In this document: positions 33,075 to 42,165 of the stretch, in pieces
Layout of the letters: the number at the start of each line of letters is the position of its first letter
How positions within the stretch are numbered: the stretch's first letter is position 1
Source: Welwitschia mirabilis
Taxonomy: Eukaryota; Gnetophyta; Gnetopsida; Welwitschiales
NCBI GenBank assembly: GCA_051453625.1
Contig: JBOZIK010000001.1
Location: 253,198,707 to 253,247,558 of the forward strand
Direction of reading: 5' to 3'
Length of the DNA: 48,852 nucleotides
Program-made: the position numbers and the translations under genes
The notes under the pieces: model-generated
Told to the model about the DNA's origin: nothing
The model's database searches: none
The model's input: only the letters and a program-made list of their open reading frames with translations

Positions 33075-33966
33075 NNNNNNNNNNNNNNNNNNNNNNNNNN
33101 NNNNNNNNNNNNNNNNNNNNNNNNNNNNNNNNNNNNNNNNNNNNNNNNNNNNNNNNNNNNNNNNNNNNNNNNNNNNNNNNNNNNNNNNNNNNNNNNNNNN
33201 NNNNNNNNNNNNNNNNNNNNNNNNNNNNNNNNNNNNNNNNNNNNNNNNNNNNNNNNNNNNNNNNNNNNNNNNNNNNNNNNNNNNNNNNNNNNNNNNNNNN
33301 NNNNNNNNNNNNNNNNNNNNNNNNNNNNNNNNNNNNNNNNNNNNNNNNNNNNNNNNNNNNNNNNNNNNNNNNNNNNNNNNNNNNNNNNNNNNNNNNNNNN
33401 NNNNNNNNNNNNNNNNNNNNNNNNNNNNNNNNNNNNNNNNNNNNNNNNNNNNNNNNNNNNNNNNNNNNNNNNNNNNNNNNNNNNNNNNNNNNNNNNNNNN
33501 NNNNNNNNNNNNNNNNNNNNNNNNNNNNNNNNNNNNNNNNNNNNNNNNNNNNNNNNNNNNNNNNNNNNNNNNNNNNNNNNNNNNNNNNNNNNNNNNNNNN
33601 NNNNNNNNNNNNNNNNNNNNNNNNNNNNNNNNNNNNNNNNNNNNNNNNNNNNNNNNNNNNNNNNNNNNNNNNNNNNNNNNNNNNNNNNNNNNNNNNNNNN
33701 NNNNNNNNNNNNNNNNNNNNNNNNNNNNNNNNNNNNNNNNNNNNNNNNNNNNNNNNNNNNNNNNNNNNNNNNNNNNNNNNNNNNNNNNNNNNNNNNNNNN
33801 NNNNNNNNNNNNNNNNNNNNNNNNNNNNNNNNNNNNNNNNNNNNNNNNNNNNNNNNNNNNNNNNNNNNNNNNNNNNNNNNNNNNNNNNNNNNNNNNNNNN
33901 NNNNNNNNNNNNNNNNNNNNNNNNNNNNNNNNNNNNNNNNNNNNNNNNNNNNNNNNNNNNNNNNNN
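33075..33966. other. Assembly gap (892 N) between G-run and C-run
   Basis: Flanked by about 26 bases of almost pure G on the left and 11 C on the right. Unit 1 shows that polypurine tract and LTR are adjacent here, so almost nothing should be missing. Confidence 0.85.
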
Positions 33967-34064
33967 CCCCCCCCCCCTTGTGGGAGAACGTGTTTCAATG
34001 GTGAGTTTAGACGCGAAATCAGAAAATAATCAATTCGAAGTAAATCGAGCTTTCATCTATATTG

Positions 34065-34279
34065 GAACATCCGCCTTGTGCAATTGGGACATCCGAACCC
34101 TATGCTTAATTTTCTTTATGAGGATGTTCGCCCTTTAAAGCAGGGACGTTCGCCTCTGTATTCGGTCATTTGTATTGGGGCGTCTGCCCTATGAAACCGG
34201 GATGTCCAAATCTATATTCAATTTGTCAGAAATTAGAAGATTAAAACTAGGATGTTTGAAACTCATCGATGGGACGTCT
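34065..34279 (+). promoter_or_regulatory. GGACGTCC palindrome ladder in LTR3 (4 pairs)
   Basis: Motif starts at 34065, 34087, 34122, 34144, 34178, 34200, 34250 and 34272. Steps: 22, 35, 22, 34, 22, 50, 22. Most motifs here carry ATGT or ACAT instead of ACGT, yet the steps are kept. Confidence 0.8.
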
Positions 34280-34323
34280 GACCATTCGCTTGTTGGCACA
34301 GAACTATATCCATTGAAGACGCC

Positions 34324-34468
34324 AGTTTGAAGACTTCAGTGTATCAACAGTTCTTTACTGGTCTGACACCTACAACACATCTTACGAAGACCGGATGCAA
34401 GTTTGGAGACTTCAATGTACCAACAATTCTTTACTGGTCTGACACCCGCAACATGTCTTACGAAGACC
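34324..34468 (+). repeat. 76 bp tandem duplication inside LTR3
   Basis: AGTTTGAAGACTTCAGTGTA at 34324 recurs at 34400 as AGTTTGGAGACTTCAATGTA; both units run to CTTACGAAGACC. LTR1 and LTR2 have a single copy. Confidence 0.9.
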
Positions 34469-34996
34469 TAAACAATCATTTTTCTTTTGATCTTTATAAA
34501 TATGTAATCATTCTTGGTATGAAATACTACTCTGGTAGTTAATAGGAAGATACTATTGTGGAATCACTATGTGCTAAACCTGTATCATTCAAATCTTTTG
34601 TTCTTCACTGAGAAACACTTCTTCTTCAAAAGATCTATTGTTTTGTAATCAAAGTTGAAGTATTGTGCTAATAGCTAGGCACTATACCATTAGACAAATC
34701 CATTTTGTAAACACTTTATAAGAAGCTCAAGGAGTTGAGCTTGGCTTGAAGGCTAGTAAAAGCTACCTGTGAGAGGGATTGTTGTGTGTATGCTTTGGAG
34801 GTAAGAAAGCCAGGAGGCTGATAGCAGTTGCTGCCCCCTAAGAGTGGAGTAGGCTTGGTCAAACCACTATAAAATCCTTGTGCACTTAATTGTTGTCTTG
34901 TTCTCTTTCATTTCAGTTATTAGTCTCATCATTTATTTTACTAATTTCATTTTCTGAAGTACTTATATTATAAAAGGGTGCCTCAAGATCCTAACA

Positions 34997-35542
34997 CACT
35001 ATATGACAACTTGAGATTTGTATGGACGGTGATGACGCAGAACATATCGACTATGTGAAACTCTTGAATGTGCGCTGAATGGCTTGCTTGGCTCACTCTA
35101 GGGGGCAACTTTATTCTACTTGCTTGCTTGTTGGACTATTAACAAACCCTTGCACAACAAACCCTTGCTTTAACTTGTAACCTCACTTTAATACCACTTA
35201 TTACGGATTAAAATAAGCAAGGGCAAAAGAAAAATAGAATAGAAAAAGAAAAGAAAGAACACAACAATTTACATGGAAAACCCAAGTGAGAAAAACCACA
35301 GGAAGGTAGTGTAGGCTCTTATTATCTTTGAGGAGCAAACCATAATTGTTGCAAATAACCCTCTAAGCAACCTTAAATAGGTGTAGGGCTTCCAGCCAAC
35401 AGATTTTAGAATCATTGCTCTTGTCCTTTACTTCCCCGTGCTCCTTTTTAGTAACATGACTTCCTTCTACAAATGTGATAAAGTACCGCAGGGAAGTTAA
35501 AAACATAACTTCCTTCTACAAAAGCGAGACTTTTTAACACAA
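34997..35542 (-). repeat. Copia element A: 5' untranslated region, primer site and LTR
   Basis: Minus strand. 35199-35542 reads as an old copia LTR: TGTGTT start (plus strand AACACA at about 35537-35542), GGGTTTTCCATGTAAATTG near the 3' end (a common motif of plant copia LTRs), then a degenerate primer-binding site TGGTATTAAAG (plus strand 35186-35196). 34997-35185 would be the leader leading into gag, which resumes at 22974 beyond composite B. Inside the LTR, ACTTCCTTCTACAAA occurs twice (about 35459 and 35508). Confidence 0.55.
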
Positions 35543-36217
35543 TCCCCTTGCATGATATGAACAATAAATAGATTAGTAAAGCACACAAGATTTGGTTTCA
35601 CTTTACAACAATCTCTCAATGAAGACAATATTATTATGATTGATCTTCAGCAACTTCATGAGATGTGCTAGGTAAATGAAGTCAACGCCATTGTGATTCA
35701 ATTTGTTATGCATGTGAAAATCTATACACGTCAACCATCACAGTTCCATATGGACAAAAGACACTTGTTGTTGACAAAATTCCTTGACACAAACAAAAGC
35801 AAAGAGAAAATACTTAAGGATATTTGTCCAAGGCAATAAGCATAAGCCTTATGTTTGCTTTAAAAAGGGTAAGGACAAGAACCTTCATTGTAGCTGTGAT
35901 ACAGTTAACAGAAATTATGAGAAATCAAAATTTGTTGAAATCGTATGAGAGAAACCCAAACTTGCTTTCCTTCCTTGCAAAAACTATTGCCGTGAATGGT
36001 GTTGTGTGAAATAACTCATAAATATGACTTGAGGCAGGTGGTTCTAGAATCTTTATTGAGTCTTACAGAATGAAGTTGAGAAGGAAATGTTTCTTACATG
36101 CAACAAACAGTCACATGCTTTGCTTCTCTAGGATAGACAAGATGGTATTGTATCGAATACTTACAAAGATCTAGACCTGTGAACAGAGCATAAATCTGAA
36201 AGAGATGAAGGGGTATG
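35543..36217. other. Unassigned stretch between elements A and C
   Basis: No gene called. Plus-strand peptides such as KHKPYVCFKKGKDKNLHC (about 35830-35885) look coding-like, but frames are broken and no family was recognised. This may be the target sequence of element C, or a remnant of another TE. Confidence 0.35.
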
Positions 36218-36734
36218 TGTTACGATTGAGAAAACATTAGTTGTTGTGCTTAAAACACCAGAACCGAAAAAATGCATAGAGCAAAACTTAAGCATGCAAG
36301 CTGTGCACTGAAGGGGAAAAAACAAGACAGAAGACAAGGATTTATGTGGTAAAACCCTTTAGTGTAAAAGGAAACATCCACGGAAAGCAGGCAGATCTGA
36401 TTACTAGTACAATGGTGTGTTTCATACGTCCCACAGCTCACTGCCCCTCCTTTAGATAGCCTTCAGCACCCAGAAATCATGGGCAATCAATCAAATGAAC
36501 TATAGTAATTATATCCCAAAACCCAGGGTTATGAGTCAGAATCAGTTCCCTCTCAATCAGTCAGTCAGATTTAGTTCCTTCTCACTTAGTCAAGGATACT
36601 ACAAGCACTTACAATTCATCACAACGGGTTACAATTAAGTCATCACAATCAAGAAAGGTAGTTACAAACTTCTCTATTAGGAACCCAGTGAGAGAAAATC
36701 AAGGATAGAGATTTGACCTTACTATAAATGAGAA
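36218..36734 (-). repeat. Element C 3' LTR (517 bp)
   Basis: Aligns with 46146-46668 throughout, e.g. plus-strand TGTTACGATTGAGAAA versus TGTTGTGATTAAGAAA and the shared ATCATGGGCAATCAATCAAA. On the minus strand the LTR is preceded by CAAGTGGAAGA, the likely polypurine tract. A 5 bp target duplication outside the LTR pair was not evident. Confidence 0.85.
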
Positions 36735-39520
36735 TCTTCCACTTGAAGTCAAATCTGCACTGGTTTTCAACTTCATTTATTACATCTCCATGAATCCTAT
36801 TTTCATTTTGCAAAACATAGTTTTCTCTACAGAAACTGCTTTTGTGAGCATATCAGCTACATTCTCATTTGTGTGGATTAGTTTTAAAATCTTTTCTTTA
36901 ACTAGTTCTTTTATAAGATGATACTTTACATCTATATGCTTAGTCCTTGTATGAAATGTAGCATTCTTTGTCAAAAATATAGCACTTTTAACTATCACAT
37001 AGTAAATCATATGGTTTTTGGTCCAGGCCTAACTTATTTAACAAACTACACAGCCACATCATATCTTTGCAAGCCTCTACCAATGCTACATACTCAGATT
37101 CTATAGAAGATAAGCTAACCACATTTTGCAATCTAGAAATCCAGTTGATAGTTTCTCTAACAAGAGTATGAACATATCATGTTGTAGTAGACTTTCTCTT
37201 ATCGAGATCGCCTCCATTATTTGCATCTACATATCCAACAAGTTCTAAAGTAGCCCCACCAAAATATAAACAATGAGATCTAGTACATTTTAAATACCAA
37301 AATACCCACTTCAAGGTTGGCCATACATCTACTTATAACTCCCATTGCACGCACCATATTTATTCTTGTACAGACCATAGCATACATTAAACTTCCCACA
37401 ACTGACTTAGATGGTCATGACTTTCTTATTAGCATCAGTCTTAGGGCAATCTTTTTTGGATAACTTGGTGTAATGATAGCAGAGTACTCACTGATTTTGT
37501 GAGAGCCATGTTAAATCGATGCAACACTGATATACATTTCTTGACTGAACCATAACTTCCTCTACACCCTGTCCCTTTGTATTTTGCATCCGCAAGATTT
37601 GTTTAGCTGCAACCAAATCTTTCATTGCAAACTTTGTGGATAGGTTAGAGGCAACATATCATCAACATATATAACAAAATAATCATAAGTTTGCTTGATA
37701 TACTACCTTTAAAATAAACACAATGATCAACATCAGACTTGACAAATCAGAGTTCCTGCATGAACATGTCAAACTTCTTATACCACTGTTTAGGGGCTTG
37801 TTTTAAGCTGTATAGACTTCTTGTCAACCTACAAACATAATTTGGTTGGTGCTAATCTGCAAAGCCTTCCAGCTGTTCCGTGTAATTCTCCTCGTCTAGA
37901 TGTTCATGTGAGAATGTTGTTTTGACATCTAGTTGTTCCAACTCCAAGTCTAAACTACCTACCAGTGATGACACTATTTGACTTGAGGCATGTTTTACAA
38001 TATGTAAGAACATTTTTGAAAATTCAATATCTTCTTCTATGCACATCATTTAATCACCAGCCTAGATTTGAACATTCTGGAGAGGTCAACCTCATTTTTT
38101 ATTTTAACAATCATTTGTTCTTCAAGGCTTTCTTTCCATTTGGACTTCGCCAGCCTTCTTGAAAATTCTCTGGCTTACCATTTTCATTATAAAGAATACA
38201 ATGCAAAAAGGCAGAACACCATTTAGGTGGTGTGGTAATTCATGTAGATTTACGAATCTAATGTTGAGGAGTTTCACCAGCATTTTCTTCATGATGCTTC
38301 ACTTCATCATCTTGTATCTGTTCCTCATTGCTGTCATTTTCACTACCCTTCCTGTTATTATCCTCATGCCTTATCAAATTGCGATTTGATATCAACAATG
38401 CTTGGTGAGTTTGTACCTGTTGCAATGGCTGCCTTGAAACAATAGACGGCAAATCAATTTTTACTTGATTGGCTTTACTAGCTCGCTGTTCAAGTTATCC
38501 ATAAATGACATCTTCATTACAGTAGACATATTATTCCTGAATATCCTTCTGGTGAGTAGATCCCACAACTTATATCCCCTATCATCAATCATCATAGCCT
38601 AGAAAGATGCACTGGTGTGCTCTATCTTCAATTTACATTTGTTTTCTTTTGGAGTGCATGCATATGCAATTCAACCAAAGGTTTTTTGCTGTAACTTATT
38701 TGCCTCCCACTCCATTCAACCCCTAGTAATTTTCCATCTAATGGTCCATGAGGGGTTCTATTTGTCAAATACACAGCAATTTTTGCAGCCTAATGCCAAA
38801 AACTTTTTCTCAATCCACAATGTTTTAAGATGCTACCAATCTTACCCAAGATTGTTCTATTGTACCTTTTCGCAACACCATTTTGCTCTGGTGTGCAGGG
38901 GACTGTCTTCTTATGTTTTCACAACAAATTTGTTCAAAGGCATTGGAGCAATATTCTTCTCCGTTCTCTCAGTATGCAAACACTTAATTTTCTTACCTGT
39001 CTCATTTTCAACTCTAGCCTTCAACAATTTAAACATATCAATAGCCTGATCTTTACTTTTCATGACATAAAGGTTATAAAGCAACAGTCATCATTAAATG
39101 ACAGGATTTATAGGACCAACAACATCAAAGTGAACTATCTTTAGACAACCATTCTTCGTATGTGAGTCAGTTCTTTTAAATGAAACCCTCTGCCTTTGGC
39201 TAGTAATACAATCTTCACAAAATGGAAGTGCAGCTGAAGGCAGTTTAGGAATAAGGTATTGAGATTGCAATACTTTTATTTCCCTCTCACTGAAGTGTCC
39301 CATCCTGTGATGCCAAAGCGGAAGATCTTCATTAGGGCACTTCAGTGCCATGGTATCTCCATTTTCCCAGCTTCCTTCAAGTACACATAAAGGGCCATTT
39401 TTCTTTCCTTTCAAGACAGTCATCATTCCTTTTGTAACCTTTGAAGAAGCCTCTCCCAGTGTGGTTTTGAAATCAATAGCGTCTAACTGGTCTACTGAAA
39501 TCAGATTTCTCCTTAAATCA
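36735..39520 (-). pseudogene. Element C pol: integrase, reverse transcriptase and RNase H
   Basis: Minus strand. GAG-pre-integrase LWHHRMGHFSEREIKVLQSQ and FCEDC (39320-39210), then the integrase start VHFDVVGP (about 39120), whose first catalytic Asp is present. Decayed integrase follows to about 38200, then an acidic linker. RT at 38049-37852 has LDLELEQLDVKTTFSHEHLD (usual KTAFLHGDL). YVDDML lies at about 37660-37640 in one frame. RNase H traces (about 37350-37080) and the TKHIDVKYHLIKEL tail in 37010-36780, ending KIGFMEM, are present. Many stops and frameshifts. All domains are in the copia order (protease, integrase, RT, RNase H). Confidence 0.85.
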
Positions 39521-40092
39521 NNNNNNNNNNNNNNNNNNNNNNNNNNNNNNNNNNNNNNNNNNNNNNNNNNNNNNNNNNNNNNNNNNNNNNNNNNNNNNNN
39601 NNNNNNNNNNNNNNNNNNNNNNNNNNNNNNNNNNNNNNNNNNNNNNNNNNNNNNNNNNNNNNNNNNNNNNNNNNNNNNNNNNNNNNNNNNNNNNNNNNNN
39701 NNNNNNNNNNNNNNNNNNNNNNNNNNNNNNNNNNNNNNNNNNNNNNNNNNNNNNNNNNNNNNNNNNNNNNNNNNNNNNNNNNNNNNNNNNNNNNNNNNNN
39801 NNNNNNNNNNNNNNNNNNNNNNNNNNNNNNNNNNNNNNNNNNNNNNNNNNNNNNNNNNNNNNNNNNNNNNNNNNNNNNNNNNNNNNNNNNNNNNNNNNNN
39901 NNNNNNNNNNNNNNNNNNNNNNNNNNNNNNNNNNNNNNNNNNNNNNNNNNNNNNNNNNNNNNNNNNNNNNNNNNNNNNNNNNNNNNNNNNNNNNNNNNNN
40001 NNNNNNNNNNNNNNNNNNNNNNNNNNNNNNNNNNNNNNNNNNNNNNNNNNNNNNNNNNNNNNNNNNNNNNNNNNNNNNNNNNNNNNNNNNNN
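39521..40092. other. Assembly gap (572 N) in element C
   Basis: The flanks encode LTLQNVRS and DLRRNLISVDQLD. In copia proteins these are separated by only about three residues (typically YVP), so about 10 bp should be missing, not 572. Confidence 0.85.
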
Positions 40093-40389
40093 AGACCTCA
40101 CATTCTGGAGAGTTAAATGCCTTTCATCTCCTTGCTGGATTGACACATCAACAATACCTTCGATTGTCCATTTGTAGTCATTACCCAACCAAACATGTGC
40201 ATTTTCAACAATTGAAAATTTCTTGAAATACCTTTTGTATGGACATACATGAAAAGATGCTCTGGAATCCATTATCCTGACATTGGGTTTGCTCAACTCA
40301 CTACTGAACAAAATATTATCCAGAGTAATCAAGGTAACCCTAACTTACACCATTGTTTTGGTTATCGGATGTTTCCTGTGAAGTAGCCT
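40093..40389 (-). pseudogene. Element C protease region
   Basis: Minus strand 40332-40093 is open and encodes SKPNVRIMDSRASFHVCPYK and on to LGNDYKWTIEGIVDVSI, the copia protease and the region after it. The catalytic D-S-G has become D-S-R, which should inactivate the protease. The region continues beyond the gap at 39520 with the GAG-pre-integrase. Confidence 0.85.
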
Positions 40390-40948
40390 TCTTTTGTTTG
40401 CTCTTTTTCTCCGTTAGACGAAGAAAATTCCTTTTCAAATGCCCAGGCTTGTGACAGTACTAACATCCTCTTTCTTTACATCACGAGTGTGTTATGCTCT
40501 TGCGTCTAGCATCATTGCCTCTTGCATCATTGTTTTTGCCTTTGGTTGCTTCTTGTGTTCTTCCTCTGTTTTCAACACTTAAAGCCTCTCTTCAAGCTAA
40601 TGTAAGATTGCATGGCAGCCTTTCTCTTCTCAGTATCCAACAAAGCTGCAACTGTAATACCAAAATCCAGTGATGAACATGCTGCTCTTATTGTTGTGAC
40701 TATTGTTTTCCAACTATCTGAAAGGGAAAGGGCCAGCAACATTGATTTGACTTCATTGTAGCTGTGAAAAACAGCTGTTGAATTCAGAGAGAGGGTGGGC
40801 CATTTAACATTCTCCTTCATCTGGTTGTTCATATAAATTGTTTAGCTTCTTCCACAGGCCCTTTGCTGGAATCTCTTCTCCTTAGGTATACAAAATTTCA
40901 TCAGACAAACAACGTTTGATGAAGGCAAAGCTTTCCTATCCAAATTAT
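40390..40948 (-). pseudogene. Element C gag, main part
   Basis: Minus strand. Copia gag from about 40948 (NLDRKALPS) through LYMNNQMKEN and HSYNEVKSMLLALSLSDSWK to the zinc knuckle near 40460-40420, read as C-stop-YCHKPGHLKRNF. The knuckle has a stop in its first spacing and Phe for the last Cys. The start of gag lies beyond the inserted element D, at 46100-45942 (NVEIQKLWGSNWQIWK). Compared with an intact gag the middle is shortened by about 60 residues after MNNQMKEN. Confidence 0.8.
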
Positions 40949-41236
40949 TGTTATTATAAAGCCAAATCCTTTTTATGTTAATTTTTTATATTCACTTTTC
41001 TATGACTTATGAAGTCATGTTACTTTTGTAAAACTACCTTGTAGTGTGATAAAACCCTAAAAGGGTGAAAAAGGGGGAGTTAGGGTTAAAACCCTAAAAG
41101 GTTGCTTATAAAAGGGAGATGTGGCCTTGCACTGCTTGCCTATGGTTTTTACCTGCAAGGGTTTTCCACGTAAATTCCTGTGTAACATTCATCTTCTGCT
41201 TGCTTTTCTTTTTTTTGTTGCATTTGTTTTACAACA
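40949..41236 (+). repeat. Element D 5' LTR (288 bp)
   Basis: Starts TGTTATTATAAAGC, ends TTTTACAACA. It contains TATAAAAGGG (about 41108-41117) as a likely TATA box and GGGTTTTCCACGTAAATTCC, a common motif in the R/U5 part of plant copia LTRs. The palindromic stretch GACTTATGAAGTC lies near 41002-41014. Homologous to 45616-45941. Confidence 0.9.
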
Positions 41237-41238
41237 CC

Positions 41239-41251
41239 TGGTATCAGAGCC
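41239..41251 (+). other. Element D primer-binding site
   Basis: TGGTATCAGAGCC, a perfect match to the canonical initiator-tRNA-Met primer site of plant copia elements, two bases after the LTR. Confidence 0.95.
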
Positions 41252-41380
41252 TTGGTTGTAGGTTTTGGGAGCTTTTCTTGATTTGCATGAGTGAAGCTTC
41301 TGAACATAGCGAGCTAATTTTTTTGGGGTCTACCCATGTAGTTCGACGCAACTAATTTTTCATCTATACGAGTAGTCAGA

Positions 41381-42165
41381 ATGGAAAGGTTCAATGTGAC
41401 AGACAAACTCGTAGGACGAAACGGGAGCATCTAGAGCGTTTTGATGAAGGTTATCTTGGTTCAGAAGGGATGCCTAGAAGCTTTTGGTGCATCTAAACCC
41501 TCCTTCATGCAAGATGAAGATTGGATGAAGCTTAAGGCCATAGATCTATCATACATCCATCTAGCCCTAGGCACTGGTGTCCTAATGTCCATTAAAACTA
41601 ATAGGGACCTATATGACCTCTGGCAAGCTTTGGAAAACAGGTTTGTCAAAGCTTCCAATATAAATATTTTGCGTATATATTAGAGTGTTTTTAGGGCTAA
41701 GAAGTCAAAGGTTTCCCTTCAAGAACATCTGGACAAGATGATGGGCAACCTAAACAAGTTAGAAGAGTATAAGATCATGGTTCCAGATTTGGTCAAGTCA
41801 TATGCTCTTTTGGATTCCCTACTAGTTTTGTGGTTTGCTGTAGTGACCCCAATTACTAGTTGATGAATGCTTCTAGAGTGACTTTTGAGCAGGTTATTCC
41901 TACCCTCTAACATTCGAAGGAAAGATAGTTGAATGTGGACTTCTGAAGGGGCTTGCAGCAGAAGGCAAAGGCAGGAACCAAAGGAGAGACCAGAACAGAA
42001 GGAAAAGCAAGAGTATAGGAGTTTCATGGGGCAAAAACATGGAATGCTGGATTTGTAAAAACAAGGGCATGCAAAGGATTGTTATGCTTTCAAAAGATCA
42101 ATGGAAGCAAACCTTGTGGCAAAGAAAAGTGATGAACCTTCAAGCTCTCACCAGGTGGATGGAGA
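41381..42165 (+). pseudogene. Element D gag
   Basis: Starts MERFNVTDKLVGRNGS at about 41381. After a stop it continues in another frame: DEDWMKLKAIDLSYIHLALG and LYDLWQALENRFVKAS (41441-41683), then KVSLQEHLDKMMGNLNKLEE (about 41710-41770), all standard blocks of the copia capsid. A zinc knuckle CWICKNKGHAKDCY (about 42042-42085) needs one frameshift at the His. Inactive through stops and shifts. Confidence 0.8.

Larger units (their letters stand above)
22975..34996 (+). mobile_element. Composite B: three-LTR Sirevirus-like copia retrotransposon
   Basis: LTR1 (22975) - assembly gap - ladder array and accessory ORF copy 1 - polypurine tracts - LTR2 (25424-26462) - primer site - gag-pol - accessory ORF copy 2 - polypurine tracts - LTR3 (33979-34996). 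LTR2 is thus both the 3' LTR of the left unit and the 5' LTR of the right unit. Outer ends are TGTTGG and CCTAACA. Outside flanks are CACTT and CACTA, nearly a 5 bp target duplication, so the composite probably occupies one insertion site and grew there by unequal recombination. The gag with a long coiled coil, the WYLDxGCSxHMTG block and the repeated polypurine motifs point to the Sirevirus lineage. All coding parts are broken. Confidence 0.8.
33979..34996 (+). repeat. LTR3 of composite B (1018 bp)
   Basis: Starts TGTGGGAGAACG and ends AAGATCCTAACA, followed by CACTA. Four palindrome pairs, a TATA box (34495-34502) and a 76 bp tandem duplication not present in LTR1 or LTR2. It is visibly diverged from LTR2 (substitutions and small indels every 10-20 bases), so insertion was not recent. 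Confidence 0.9.

Noticed and set aside
31093-34138. Long ORFs of 266-391 codons near 31-34 kb, and 275-412 codons near 39-40 kb
   Set aside because: Their length comes from runs of N being read as open; only the flanking real sequence was used.
40944-40948. Idea that elements C and D form one rearranged element
   Set aside because: Each has its own LTR pair and primer site, and the target duplication shows simple nesting.
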